Shown here: positions 44,650 through 54,026 of the stretch, piece by piece
Layout of the letters: the number at the start of each line of letters is the position of its first letter
Numbering within the stretch: position 1 is the stretch's first letter
NCBI RefSeq assembly: GCF_024814355.1
Contig: NZ_JANUXV010000002.1
Span: forward strand, 186,001-250,000
Length of the DNA: 64,000 nucleotides
Direction of reading: 5' to 3'
DNA from: Gleimia sp. 6138-11-ORH1
GTDB taxonomy: Bacteria > Actinomycetota > Actinomycetes > Actinomycetales > Actinomycetaceae
The notes under the pieces: generated by a model
What the model was told of the DNA's origin: nothing
Database searches by the model: none
What the model saw: the letters and a program-made list of their open reading frames with translations, nothing else
Position numbers and translations under genes: made by a program

Positions 44650-44702
44650 CGGTCCCTGTCACATATTATTGCTGTGGAATAGCTAATAAGTGACAGAGAC
44701 CG
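44650..44702 (-). terminator. Hairpin downstream of the DsbA-like gene
   Basis: 13-bp arms (44650-44662 and 44690-44702, one mismatch) with a 27-base loop. Confidence 0.6.
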
Positions 44703-44716
44703 CTAAAAGCATTTAG

Positions 44717-45496
44717 TTACTTAGTTAAAAATGCGTTTTCAAAGTTACTGTAGAGTTCTTCTACAGTTGCGCCACTTAGTTTGATTACTTTATTGTCTGC
44801 TTGGAACTCTGGGGTACCCAGGTTTTCGCGTCCTTCGGGAACATTACTCTGCCAGAAGTTACGGTTAGTTTCCAACAGGCCAGTTGATGCTTTAGCGTCA
44901 AACTTTTCAATCACTTCGTCAGGTACTCCAGCTTCTTTCGCCAGTTCTTTCACCTTAGCTAACGAGGCTTGATCATTTTGAATGATTGACACGTTCTTGC
45001 TATCAAACTGGGTTTTGAAGAAGGATAGGAGCGAGTTGTGGAACTTAACAAAATTCTCTGGGGATTCTGCGTAAGTTAAAGCAGCTGCGTTAGTGGCTGC
45101 GTAGTGCCAAGACATTCCCACTACGGTTACCGGCACAAAACGAATATTGTATTTACCGGCAGCTACAGCTTCATTAATTTGTGCTCCGATGAATCCGTCT
45201 ACGTCAGCGCACGCATGGCAAGAGTAATCAAAATACTCTGTTACCGTGGGGACTCCTTCACGGAGTTTGCCTACACCATCGGCAGAGACAGCGAAAGCGG
45301 TTACTTCAGTAGGAGCTGGTGTAGCGCCCTCTTTACCCTTAGAATTCCAGATAACCCAAACGGAAAGAACTACCGTTAAAGCCACCAAAGTAGAAACTAC
45401 CGCGATGAGAATATTCCGAGTTTTCGCGTCTTGTTTTGCCTGCGCTGCCCGGAGCTGTTCTGCTTTCAGGCGAGTAGCATCTGATTTCTTAGCCAT
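44717..45496 (-). CDS. DsbA-like membrane-anchored thiol oxidoreductase
   Basis: A 259-residue protein: basic cytoplasmic N-terminus (1-27), one transmembrane helix (28-50), then an extracytoplasmic thioredoxin fold of the DSBA class with active site C93-HA-C96 in YFDYSCHACADVDGF. This resembles mycobacterial/corynebacterial membrane DsbA proteins that make disulfides in exported proteins. No DsbB or VKOR gene is adjacent. ATG 45494-45496 has an AAAGG site. Confidence 0.92.
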   Translation of the reverse strand: MAKKSDATRLKAEQLRAAQAKQDAKTRNILIAVVSTLVALTVVLSVWVIWNSKGKEGATPAPTEVTAFAVSADGVGKLREGVPTVTEYFDYSCHACADVDGFIGAQINEAVAAGKYNIRFVPVTVVGMSWHYAATNAAALTYAESPENFVKFHNSLLSFFKTQFDSKNVSIIQNDQASLAKVKELAKEAGVPDEVIEKFDAKASTGLLETNRNFWQSNVPEGRENLGTPEFQADNKVIKLSGATVEELYSNFENAFLTK

Positions 45497-45605
45497 TTAA
45501 TAAAGCCTTTCTTAAATCTTCTATCCATTGGAATTATTGCCCACTACTTAACAAACTGCAATGCCAAAGACTGAAACCACACTTTAGGACTTTGCATGCC
45601 GATTT

Positions 45606-47321
45606 TTAAAACAACCCAAAAGACTGATTTATTCCAACCACACTGAGTGCAATCAATCCACCTACGATTACGAATCTAAGTAAACGCCCTTTGAAAATAT
45701 CGCGCATAATATAGGCAGTTCCCTCACGAAATTCGCTTCCGACCGGCCCTAAAATCACTGTCATAACTGTAAAGAACCCACTGCCAAAGAATGCACCCAG
45801 ATAGTAACCTAACTGATTGCGAGGAAACAGGTAGGTACCTGGCTCAAAGTAAGCGGTTCTTGTCATGATTGCTTGGTATAGGGCCAACCCGTCCCAACCC
45901 AATCTCAATCCAATCAAATACCAAACTAACAGCATGGCTGCTTGGGAAAAAACAATCGCTAAACCTAAGCCAAGCACGACTTGGAGAAGGTGGATGGGAA
46001 AACGGGCTATGGCAATTGCCCGGTCCTTTGAAGTTAGCTGTAGCTGATCGAAGTATCGCATTCTTAAGAAGCTGCGGTGGATTCCCACATAGGCAAAAAC
46101 CAGTAAGATTACCCCCAGTGCTACCACTCCCCCAGCTCCGAAAGCTAACGGGAGACTCCCTAACCATAAGTAGAATAGGAGGCCGGTGATTAGAGGTATT
46201 TTTCTTCGCCGGTAAGTTTGTCCAATCGGATTTTCTACCACATTTGCTATTTCCACACCTCCCACCGGTACCGCTAATCCCTGGGTGGGAAGTAATGATG
46301 TACCTTCGGTGGGAAGCTGCGCAGTTGGCTCTGCCGGGGCGGTGGGAAGTAATGATGTACCTTCGGTGGGAAGCAGCGTGGTCCCAGCTTCCAGTACTTC
46401 AGTATTTCCCAGATTCACTCCCTCAACTGGCAGGTTTGTTGCAAAACCGCCCTCGGGAAAATCAATTGCAACCGTATTCGTAGCCTCGGCCGCACTTTCA
46501 GAAGAATAGGAAGAATGAGAGGCAACGGAATCTAAAAATGCCAGCAACTCTCGCGGCTGAGGGCGCTGCGATAAACCCCCCAAAGCCCGCTGAAAAGCAT
46601 TCGCAACCGCAGAATCCAACCCAGCCGTATCCACCTGCCCTGAAGCCATCCGCGCCAAAATTGTTTCCCAACTGCCCGCCCCATAGGGAGAACGGCCCGT
46701 CAGCATAAACAAAAAAGTCGCCGCCCAACCCCACAAGTCAGCAGTCTTATCCGGGTGCTTACCATCAATCACCTCCGGAGCAACCCACCCCGGTGTCCCA
46801 GAAACTAACCCAATCGCTGTTAAACGATCATCATTAAGCGTATGCGCAATCCCAAAATCAATCAGCACCGGCCCCTGCTGCCCCAGCAAGATATTTGCAG
46901 GTTTAACGTCACGGTGAACTACCCCCACCGCATGCACAGACTCCAAAATTTCTAAAAGCTCCCGCGCAATCTGAGTTGCTTCAACAAGTGAGAGCGCACG
47001 CTGAGTCTGCACATACTGCTTCAAACTGGGACCGTGAACCAGTTCAGTCACCACGAATGGTTCAGCCCCATCTACCTCAACATCGCAAACTTGAATCACA
47101 CCCGGGGACTGCACTTTTGAAAGTAACTGCGCCTCTCGTAAAATCCGCTTCCGGTAAGTCTCGTCCACAGAAAGTTGCGGATGTAAAAGTTTCAGCGCGT
47201 AGGAAGTTCCGCCTCCATCTCTAACTTCCCAAACCTTGCCGGTTCCCCCAGTGCCCAGCAGGCGCACCAATTGGTATCCCCCTATTTCATCACCGGGAAG
47301 TAGCTCGCGTTGTAAACTCAT
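45606..47321 (-). CDS. Ser/Thr protein kinase with repeat linker and multi-pass C-terminus
   Basis: A 571-residue Hanks-type kinase. The kinase domain (about 14-268) has the glycine loop LLGTGGTGKVWEV, Lys in YALKLL, the catalytic loop HRDVKPANILL, DFGIAH, and the APE motif (WVAPEVID). The juxtamembrane linker (about 270-375) contains LPTEGTSLLPT repeats and is Thr-rich, a likely phosphorylation region. The C-terminal third has about four to five transmembrane segments, instead of the single helix and PASTA domains of PknB. The linker repeats are encoded by two copies of the dispersed AAGGTACATCATT sequence. Its substrate is unknown. Confidence 0.9.
   Translation of the reverse strand: MSLQRELLPGDEIGGYQLVRLLGTGGTGKVWEVRDGGGTSYALKLLHPQLSVDETYRKRILREAQLLSKVQSPGVIQVCDVEVDGAEPFVVTELVHGPSLKQYVQTQRALSLVEATQIARELLEILESVHAVGVVHRDVKPANILLGQQGPVLIDFGIAHTLNDDRLTAIGLVSGTPGWVAPEVIDGKHPDKTADLWGWAATFLFMLTGRSPYGAGSWETILARMASGQVDTAGLDSAVANAFQRALGGLSQRPQPRELLAFLDSVASHSSYSSESAAEATNTVAIDFPEGGFATNLPVEGVNLGNTEVLEAGTTLLPTEGTSLLPTAPAEPTAQLPTEGTSLLPTQGLAVPVGGVEIANVVENPIGQTYRRRKIPLITGLLFYLWLGSLPLAFGAGGVVALGVILLVFAYVGIHRSFLRMRYFDQLQLTSKDRAIAIARFPIHLLQVVLGLGLAIVFSQAAMLLVWYLIGLRLGWDGLALYQAIMTRTAYFEPGTYLFPRNQLGYYLGAFFGSGFFTVMTVILGPVGSEFREGTAYIMRDIFKGRLLRFVIVGGLIALSVVGINQSFGLF
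46294..46363 (-). repeat. Two GGTAC-family copies inside the kinase gene
   Basis: AAGGTACATCATT on the minus strand at 46294-46306 and 46351-46363, 57 bp apart. Each copy encodes the EGTSLL of the linker repeat. These are the only family copies inside a gene in this window. Confidence 0.85.
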
Positions 47322-47547
47322 GTTAATTAAGGTAGCTAATTTCCGTTTCTAAAATGGGACATCCGCGCGGTAACTAAGAAAGTTAAAAATTGTTACCTAA
47401 TAGTCACATATATAAAGATGCTAGTGTGATAAGCTGTTTTCAGTCGTTTGCATTCTAATGACGGAAGCAAATGATCGTGTCAGTGAAGACATTTGACACC
47501 TCTTACAACGGATCGTTCGACACGTACCTGTCGATGGAGGAAATTAT

Positions 47548-48684
47548 ATGGCAACCGTAACCTTTGAAAATGCTACCCGTATTTACCCGGGTAACGATAC
47601 CCCATCAGTAGATAAACTGAACTTAGAAATCGCAGATGGCGAATTCCTAGTTCTAGTTGGCCCTTCTGGCTGTGGTAAATCCACTTCCCTGCGTATGCTC
47701 GCCGGGCTAGAAGATGTAAACTCTGGTCGCATTCTGATCGGTGACCGCGACGTTACCGACGTGCAGCCAAAGAACCGTGACATTGCAATGGTTTTCCAAA
47801 ACTACGCACTGTACCCACACATGTCCGTACGCGACAACATGGGTTTCGCCCTGAAGATCGCTGGCGTTCCGAAGGAAGAAATCAACAAGCGCGTTGAAGA
47901 AGCTGCAGCTATCCTAGACCTCACCCAGTACCTGGATCGTAAACCAAAAGCTCTCTCTGGCGGTCAGCGTCAGCGTGTAGCTATGGGACGCGCCATCGTG
48001 CGTAAACCACAGGTATTCCTAATGGACGAACCCCTCTCCAACCTGGACGCAAAGCTACGTGTACAAACTCGTACCCAGATTGCTGCGCTCCAGCGTGAAC
48101 TGGGAGTTACCACCGTTTACGTTACCCACGACCAGACTGAAGCACTCACCATGGGCGACCGGATTGCAGTTCTTAAAGACGGCGTCCTGCAGCAGTGCGA
48201 CAGCCCAGCTGTCATGTACGATCGTCCAGCAAACGAATTCGTAGCTGGATTCATTGGCTCCCCAGCCATGAACATGGGTACTTTCGACGTACACGAAGAT
48301 GGCACCGCAGTCCTTGGAAAAGCCCGCGTCCACGTATCTGAAGCTGCTCGCGCCGCAATGGTACCTGAAGATGGGGGCAAGATGGTTATCGGCTTCCGCC
48401 CTGAAGCACTAGAAATCGTAGAAGCCTCTGAAGACGCAATCCCTGTGAAGATCACCCTAGTTGAAGAACTCGGTTCCGACTCTTTCATCTACGGTCACTT
48501 AGTAGGTGGCGGATCCCTCGGCTCCGGCACCGACGCTAACCCAGATGATTCCGCTTCAGACCTAATCATCATCCGTACCGCTCCACGTACCGCTCCACCA
48601 ATCGGTGAAACAGTTTACGTGCGGATTAGAGAAGGCAACCAGCACAACTTCTCTAAGGCCACCGGTATGCGCTTACCAGACTAA
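47548..48684 (+). CDS. Sugar ABC transporter ATPase (UgpC/MsiK type)
   Basis: A 378-residue ATPase of the MalK/UgpC class. It has Walker A GPSGCGKST, signature LSGGQRQR, Walker B VFLMDEPLSNLDAKLR and VTHDQTEA, then a C-terminal TOBE regulatory domain (about 240-375; GFRPEALEIVE). No permease or binding-protein gene is next to it, so it is probably a shared ATPase that powers several sugar importers, like MsiK in Streptomyces. ATG 47548 has GGAGG. The upstream region (47322-47547) contains a TGTCAGTGAAGACATTTGACA-like imperfect palindrome that may be an operator. Confidence 0.93.
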   Translation: MATVTFENATRIYPGNDTPSVDKLNLEIADGEFLVLVGPSGCGKSTSLRMLAGLEDVNSGRILIGDRDVTDVQPKNRDIAMVFQNYALYPHMSVRDNMGFALKIAGVPKEEINKRVEEAAAILDLTQYLDRKPKALSGGQRQRVAMGRAIVRKPQVFLMDEPLSNLDAKLRVQTRTQIAALQRELGVTTVYVTHDQTEALTMGDRIAVLKDGVLQQCDSPAVMYDRPANEFVAGFIGSPAMNMGTFDVHEDGTAVLGKARVHVSEAARAAMVPEDGGKMVIGFRPEALEIVEASEDAIPVKITLVEELGSDSFIYGHLVGGGSLGSGTDANPDDSASDLIIIRTAPRTAPPIGETVYVRIREGNQHNFSKATGMRLPD

Positions 48685-48692
48685 TTAAATAC

Positions 48693-48738
48693 ATAGTTTT
48701 GGGGGTTCCGCTTTCTAAAGCGGAACCCCCAAAACTAT
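48693..48738 (+). terminator. Terminator of the UgpC/MsiK gene
   Basis: Perfect 22-bp arms (48693-48714 and 48717-48738) with loop CT, rich in G and C runs. Confidence 0.93.
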
Positions 48739-48771
48739 ATTCAACTAACCTATTTCCATCACCTCAAGCAG

Positions 48772-48842
48772 CCGAAGAACAGTCCCCTTCCTCAGGCCAC
48801 CGAAAAGGAGTCCCGTTCCTCAATCCACCGAAAGACAGTCCC
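48772..48842. repeat. 28-bp tandem repeat, 2.5 copies
   Basis: Units start at 48772, 48800 and 48828 with the shared pattern CCGAARRRNAGTCCC followed by TTCCTCA. It lies between the ATPase terminator and the glycerophosphodiesterase gene. Confidence 0.75.
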
Positions 48843-48902
48843 AGAGATAAACTACCCTGGAATTAAACGGCTACAAAAACAAAACTCCCGGAAATAAGTT
48901 AC

Positions 48903-49694
48903 TTAAAACGCTGAAACTGCCCGATCAGCCTCAGGGAATAAATGAGCATTATCAGTGAAAATCGCGTCCACTCCCCACTTTGCTAACTCAGCGGCACGTT
49001 CTAAATCATTTACCGTCCACACACGCACCTGATAGCCAGCCTCATGTAAGGCGGCAACTGCCTGCGCAGTTAAACCATCATTTTCAACGTGAAGCGCTTC
49101 AATAGTTGCCCCAGTTTCCTTAAACTTCTCAGCAGTTTCTAACCAAACCTGCACCTGCTCCATAACCGGAACATCTGGTTCAATAGGAGCCAATCCGGCA
49201 AAACGACGCTCAGGCATCGCTTTACCAGCCATCAAAAGCAGCTCCGCATCAAAACTAGAAATCACCAGTCCCCGCTTCGGATCCAACTGCTGCAAAGCAA
49301 CTGCAATGCGCTCAATCAATTTCTCCCGCAACACAGTTCCACCTAAACAAGGTTTAATTTCCAAGTTTGCATCCAACTGCGACTTATTCATCAGCTCGAT
49401 TACCGAAGCCAGTTCAGGGATCCGTTCAAACGTGTACTTTTCGTCAAACCATTTCCCCGCGTCCAGTTTACGAATCGCCGAAAAATCAAGGTTGTAATAG
49501 CCGCCCTTACCATTGGTAGTGCGATCTAACTTGTCATCATGAATACAAATTAAAGAACCGTCCCCAATAATATCCACGTCGAATTCGAAGCATTTAACTC
49601 CGTAATCTATACAGGAAGCGAAAGCTGCCATTGTGTTTTCTGGAGCCAGTGCACTCATCCCCCGGTGGGCGATGATCTTTGGGTAATGGGACAT
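48903..49694 (-). CDS. Glycerophosphodiester phosphodiesterase
   Basis: Hydrolyses glycerophosphodiesters to glycerol 3-phosphate and an alcohol. The 263-residue protein lacks a signal peptide, so it is the cytosolic UgpQ type. It has IIAHRGMSALAPENTMAAF, the metal site EFDVD, HDDKLDRTTNGKG, and VWTVND near the end. It follows the DUF4032 gene by 56 bp on the same strand. It may work with GlpK and the UgpC-type ATPase in glycerophosphate use, though they are not in one operon. Confidence 0.94.
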   Translation of the reverse strand: MSHYPKIIAHRGMSALAPENTMAAFASCIDYGVKCFEFDVDIIGDGSLICIHDDKLDRTTNGKGGYYNLDFSAIRKLDAGKWFDEKYTFERIPELASVIELMNKSQLDANLEIKPCLGGTVLREKLIERIAVALQQLDPKRGLVISSFDAELLLMAGKAMPERRFAGLAPIEPDVPVMEQVQVWLETAEKFKETGATIEALHVENDGLTAQAVAALHEAGYQVRVWTVNDLERAAELAKWGVDAIFTDNAHLFPEADRAVSAF

Positions 49695-49750
49695 AACTAA
49701 TCCTTACTTTCTGGTTTAAAGACGACGCTTCATTGGCGCCCTCGAAATTA

Positions 49751-51016
49751 TTATTCTCCGTCAATGTCGGAAAAATTATCCATTGAGAAAGTGCCTGTTG
49801 GATCCAACTCCAGGTAACGGGCTTCGTCAGGACGCGACGGAAGCACTTTCGCAATATAAGATTGAGTTGCTTCTGAAAGGGGCACGTCTCTTCCCTGCTG
49901 CTGCGCTAAGAACCAACGGTGGTCTAACACCTCATGGAAAATCTGTGCCGGTTCCAATTTCGCTCGGAAATGCGGCGGAACAGCTCTGATCGTCGGTTCA
50001 AATACTTCAGCCAACCACCGGTGAGCCACAATTTCATCAGCTTCATGGTTCAAACCGTTAATCGCACGATAAGTTTTCAGATCGTTAAGCATTCTTCGCG
50101 CTTGGCGTTCTTCCACATCTAAACCTGTCAAACGCATGATTTGCCGGTGATGATGGCCCGCATCAACTACACGCGGTTGCAGCACAATCCGAGTCCCATC
50201 CAAATCAGTGGACATCGTTAATTCCCCAACATCGAAACCCAGCTCATTCAAGCGTTTGATTCTTTCAGAAACCCGCCATCTTTCACCATTATAGAAAGTT
50301 TCCTCAGCAGTAAGTTCTTCCCATAGCTCGTGGTAGCGTTCTTCAATCCGGTTACCAATCGTGATTACATCAACGTCTTCGTCTAAAAGCCCTCCGGCTT
50401 GTAAGTCCATTAGCTCACCGATGATATTAACGCGAGCTACTTCCACATCGTAGTGGCGTTGGCCCTTAGTTAGCTGCGGGTGGAGCTCCCCGGTTTCCGC
50501 GTCCACCAGGTAGGCGGAAAAAGCGTCTGCGTCACGGCGAAATAGGGTGTTTGAAAGGGAGACATCTCCCCAGTAAAAGCCTAAAAGATGTAGCCGCACC
50601 AGCAGAACTGCCAGTGAGTCAATCAGGCGAGTGGCTGTTTCCGGGCGCATATACTGTGAAAATACGGCGCGGTAAGGAAGGGAAAATTGCAGGTGTTCGG
50701 TCACCAGGCAGGGGGTGAGTTCTTCCCCAGTTGGGCTGGTGCGGCCGGTGATGACGGCGCGCGGTTCCACGCTGGGAGCGTTTAGCCGATTTAGGTCGCG
50801 AAGCAACTGGTATTCGTGGTATGCCACGGTTTCGCCGATTTCTTTGACGGCGATCACTCTGCCAGATAGGTTCACGAAACGTACCACGTGGCGCGATATA
50901 CCTCGTGGCAGGGCTGCCAGTACTTCTTCTGGCCATTCCTCTAGCGGTACTTCCCAGGGCAAGTCCAATAGGGCGGGGTCGAGGGAAGCTGCGGTGATCT
51001 GCATTGATTGACCCAT
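49751..51016 (-). CDS. DUF4032 protein, kinase-like fold
   Basis: A 421-residue cytoplasmic protein. The N-terminal half resembles a small-molecule/lipopolysaccharide kinase (VNLSGRVIAVKEIGE with the likely ATP-lysine; FYWGDVSLSNTLF as the catalytic loop with Asp and Asn; YLVDAETGEL as the DFG equivalent). The second half (about 230-390) is the DUF4032 domain proper. Such proteins are widespread in actinobacteria, often near ugpC-type ATPases, as here. Substrate unknown. The ATG at 51014-51016 lacks a clear ribosome site; the Met four codons inside is possible. Confidence 0.87.
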   Translation of the reverse strand: MGQSMQITAASLDPALLDLPWEVPLEEWPEEVLAALPRGISRHVVRFVNLSGRVIAVKEIGETVAYHEYQLLRDLNRLNAPSVEPRAVITGRTSPTGEELTPCLVTEHLQFSLPYRAVFSQYMRPETATRLIDSLAVLLVRLHLLGFYWGDVSLSNTLFRRDADAFSAYLVDAETGELHPQLTKGQRHYDVEVARVNIIGELMDLQAGGLLDEDVDVITIGNRIEERYHELWEELTAEETFYNGERWRVSERIKRLNELGFDVGELTMSTDLDGTRIVLQPRVVDAGHHHRQIMRLTGLDVEERQARRMLNDLKTYRAINGLNHEADEIVAHRWLAEVFEPTIRAVPPHFRAKLEPAQIFHEVLDHRWFLAQQQGRDVPLSEATQSYIAKVLPSRPDEARYLELDPTGTFSMDNFSDIDGE

Positions 51017-51115
51017 AGTTTTATTTTCTCAAATTCAAGTTGATTTTTCGATTTCCCGAGGGCGCCATTTTAAGTTTCCTAAGTTCAAAAGCGTCTTTTC
51101 AAGGAAACTATGCGT

Positions 51116-51156
51116 AAGCGTGCTCGCGTTGAAATGTTTTCAACGCGAGCACGCTT
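51116..51156 (-). terminator. Terminator of the LPXTG nucleotidase gene
   Basis: Perfect 19-bp arms (51116-51134 and 51138-51156) with loop TGT, 43 bp beyond the nucleotidase stop. Confidence 0.9.
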
Positions 51157-51198
51157 TAAGGTTTTAGATTCTAAATGCCTTTTGGGCTTTGAATCTGA

Positions 51199-53841
51199 TT
51201 AGGAGCGTTTGCGAGCAGCTAATAGTCCGCCACCTAAGGCAAACATTCCCAGAGTAAATATTCCCAGAGCGTTGAAGAGCAAAGTTAAAGAGTCAGCACC
51301 GGTGTTTGGGAGCTTCTTCATTTGCTTAGCAACGATTTCTACTGGAACTTTCGCGGTCTTACCGGTTGTTACGTCAGTGAGTACCACGTGGTGTTTACCA
51401 ACGGTGATGTCAGCGGGAACTTTGAAGTTGAAAGTTACTCGTCCGTTGGCATCGGCTTTAACTACTCCCAGGGTGTAAACCTTTGAGTGTAGTTCTACCC
51501 GTACGTCTCCACCTGGGGTGAAGCCAGTTCCTTCACCTGAGAGTTGGTCTCCGGCGTGTAGAGTGGCTACTTTGACGGAGGCTTGTGGGTTTAAGCCACA
51601 GTCAATTTCAATAGCGAACTGGTTTTCAGGGGTAATCACGTCACCAAATTCGGTGGCTACGCTAAGTGGTAGCTTCTGTTTTCCGTTCAATCCGGAGCAT
51701 AGTTCCAAACTGCTGAAAGCTGCGGTAGCTTGTCCAGCTCCGTCGGTGGTGATTACCGATTCAGCGGAGCTTGCGTTTGGTTCAAGTAGGGTGTTGTCTA
51801 CGTTGAAGCTCTTGGAAACTGTACCAACGGTTACTTTGACGGTCTTGGTGATACCAGGGCCTTCTGAGAAGGATAGTCCGCGTAGGTTTAGTTTGATTCC
51901 GTCGGTAACTTTTTCTTCAGAAAGGCCAACCCCACGCTTTAGGTTGGAGGCTTTGAGGTTTGCGCCGCCTACCTTCTTCAGGTAGTTGTTGAATCCGTCG
52001 CGGTCTAAGACACCGAAGGTTTTAACTTCCATGCCCTTTTCAAAGTATCCGTCACCACCGTGTAATACGAAGGTCATAGAGCCTACATTGTAGGTCTTTG
52101 CCATGTCCATTGGTTTGCCGTTCAGCAAAATGGAGGTGATCCGGTTACCTTCTGCGGCGGTGGGGTCATAGGTGTAGGTTAGGTTGGAAGAGGTTAGTAA
52201 CCGTAGCATGGGGCGGGAGTTCTGCGAGTTCAGATTGCTCTTCCACTGGTTTTCCAGGGCTTGCTTGAACTGTGCGCCGGTCATCGAAGAGTATCCCAGT
52301 TCGTTTGAGAATGGGAGGGCTTTGAAAGTGTCGGCGTAGGTGATGACCCCGTTATTCGGTACTAGGTCGGCGCGCAGACCCCCGGCGTTAACTACGCCGA
52401 TGTCTACTGGGGTGGATCCGTCTACAGTTACCTGGTCCAAAATGGAATCGGCTACGAGGTTTCCGAAGGTGGATTCAATCCCACGGTTTGATCCTGGGCT
52501 TGGGTTGGCTTCTCCCGGTGCCAGGTAGACGCCGCGGTGCCAAGCTACGTTTACTTTATCGACAACTACTTTGTTACCAGCTTCTTTAGAGGCTTCTACT
52601 GCACGTGCCACTACCTGCCCTACGGTGCCGTTAGCTACACAGTCTGCGTCTGCTTTGGCAACTACTTCAGCGGCTGGGATTAGGATTGAGTCAGCTTTTT
52701 CAACAGTCTTAGTGGTCTTGTTGTAGGTGATGCGAACTAATCCGAGGTTGTCAGTGTATGAGCCAGAAGCGATACCTGCTAGCTTCGGGTTGGCGGATTC
52801 AAGTTTTACAGTGGAATCCACTTTGTCGAATTCGTATGGTACGTGGGTGTCGCCACCCATAATGACGTCTACTTCAGCTGGCATAGCTGGGTAGTTATTC
52901 TTCACGTCATCATCGAGCATTGCCACAACCAGGTCAGCTTTGCCTTCTTCTTTTAGTTGTTTAGCGAGGCCGGTGATCTTAGCAATTGGGTCGTTGAAGG
53001 TTAGACCTGCAGTTGCTTCTGGGCTTAGTTTGTATGGAACGTCCTGGGCAATAGCACCAATGAAAGCGACTTTTACTCCACCCAGGTTAGCGATTTTGTA
53101 GTCTCCCAGGTAGGGGAGTGTTTCGCTACCTTCTTGGTAGGTGCCCATTCCGTCTACGTTAGCACCCAGGTAGGGGAATTTGATTTTCACGAATTCGTCT
53201 GGAGCTGAACCATCTACGCGTTTTTTGAATACTGCTTGGCCCAGGTCAAGTTCGTGGTTGCCGATGGTGGAGGCAACTACGGGGAACTCGTTGAGGGCTT
53301 CGATGGTGGGGTTATCTAAGAGCGCCCCGGAAGTGAATGGGGTGGCTCCGATGTTGTCACCCAAGAGGGTGAAAGAGGAGTTAGGGTTAGTACCGTATGC
53401 GTTTGCTAGGTAGCATTGCATTGCTGGAAGTCCAGCTTCGGTTACTTTCTTTTCTTTAGTTTTACGATCTGTTTTTTCAACCAGTTCAATGTGACCGTGA
53501 ATGTCGGTGAGGTTGTACAGGTCTAGGACAACTGTTTCATCTCCGTTTGCTGCGGGAGCTGGGTTGGCCTTATCACCGGCAGGAGCTGCTTGAGCTGGGG
53601 TTGCGGGTGCTTCTGCGGCAGGAGCTGTTTCAGCTGGAGTTGCTGATTCAGCTGCTGGCTCACTGTCAGTAGGCGTGGTTGGGGTGGTTTCTTCCGGTAC
53701 TGCGGGGGCTTCCAGAGCGGGAGTTGGGTTCTTTGGGTCGGTAGCTGGATCAGCTTCAGTTGCGAAAGCTAGTCCTGGCATGGCCACCAAAGAAACAGCG
53801 GTTGCTACTCCCAGGCTGGAGCGTAGGAATTGTTTCTTCAT
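51199..53841 (-). CDS. Cell-wall-anchored 5'-nucleotidase (UshA-like, LPXTG)
   Basis: An 880-residue surface enzyme. It has a signal peptide (to about residue 27, AFA), a Pro/Ala/Thr-rich spacer (28-100), a metallophosphoesterase domain (about 105-370; NLTDIHGHIE, GDNIG, TIGNHELD, GGDTHVPYE), a 5'-nucleotidase C-terminal domain (about 415-610; VNAGGLRADLV), two Ig-like regions, and the sorting signal LPNTG followed by a hydrophobic helix and AARKRS. It would dephosphorylate extracellular nucleotides; in pathogens such enzymes generate immunosuppressive adenosine. A GGTAC-family copy lies 80 bp upstream of its start. Confidence 0.94.
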   Translation of the reverse strand: MKKQFLRSSLGVATAVSLVAMPGLAFATEADPATDPKNPTPALEAPAVPEETTPTTPTDSEPAAESATPAETAPAAEAPATPAQAAPAGDKANPAPAANGDETVVLDLYNLTDIHGHIELVEKTDRKTKEKKVTEAGLPAMQCYLANAYGTNPNSSFTLLGDNIGATPFTSGALLDNPTIEALNEFPVVASTIGNHELDLGQAVFKKRVDGSAPDEFVKIKFPYLGANVDGMGTYQEGSETLPYLGDYKIANLGGVKVAFIGAIAQDVPYKLSPEATAGLTFNDPIAKITGLAKQLKEEGKADLVVAMLDDDVKNNYPAMPAEVDVIMGGDTHVPYEFDKVDSTVKLESANPKLAGIASGSYTDNLGLVRITYNKTTKTVEKADSILIPAAEVVAKADADCVANGTVGQVVARAVEASKEAGNKVVVDKVNVAWHRGVYLAPGEANPSPGSNRGIESTFGNLVADSILDQVTVDGSTPVDIGVVNAGGLRADLVPNNGVITYADTFKALPFSNELGYSSMTGAQFKQALENQWKSNLNSQNSRPMLRLLTSSNLTYTYDPTAAEGNRITSILLNGKPMDMAKTYNVGSMTFVLHGGDGYFEKGMEVKTFGVLDRDGFNNYLKKVGGANLKASNLKRGVGLSEEKVTDGIKLNLRGLSFSEGPGITKTVKVTVGTVSKSFNVDNTLLEPNASSAESVITTDGAGQATAAFSSLELCSGLNGKQKLPLSVATEFGDVITPENQFAIEIDCGLNPQASVKVATLHAGDQLSGEGTGFTPGGDVRVELHSKVYTLGVVKADANGRVTFNFKVPADITVGKHHVVLTDVTTGKTAKVPVEIVAKQMKKLPNTGADSLTLLFNALGIFTLGMFALGGGLLAARKRS

Positions 53842-53919
53842 TGAATTTTTCTCCGTTTGTCGGTTTGGGAAAAACAGCTCCAGTTTATCAACTTTAGTAG
53901 GGAAATATAATCCTTTCTC

Positions 53920-53934
53920 AAAGGTACATCATTA
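53920..53934 (+). repeat. GGTAC-family dispersed repeat, single copy
   Basis: AAAGGTACATCATT at 53920-53933 followed by AGTTTTT, between the nucleotidase start and the terminator of the GH112 gene. Confidence 0.75.
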
Positions 53935-53964
53935 GTTTTTCAGCGAGAAAAACCTGTAAACAAA

Positions 53965-54006
53965 ACAGATTCCGCGCCAAAAGCGATGCTCTGGCGCGGA
54001 ATCTGT
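53965..54006 (-). terminator. Terminator of the GH112 phosphorylase gene
   Basis: Perfect 15-bp arms (53965-53979 and 53992-54006) with a 12-base loop, followed on the minus strand by TTTGTTT. Confidence 0.88.
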
Positions 54007-54026
54007 AACTTAACTGTTAGCTTATT

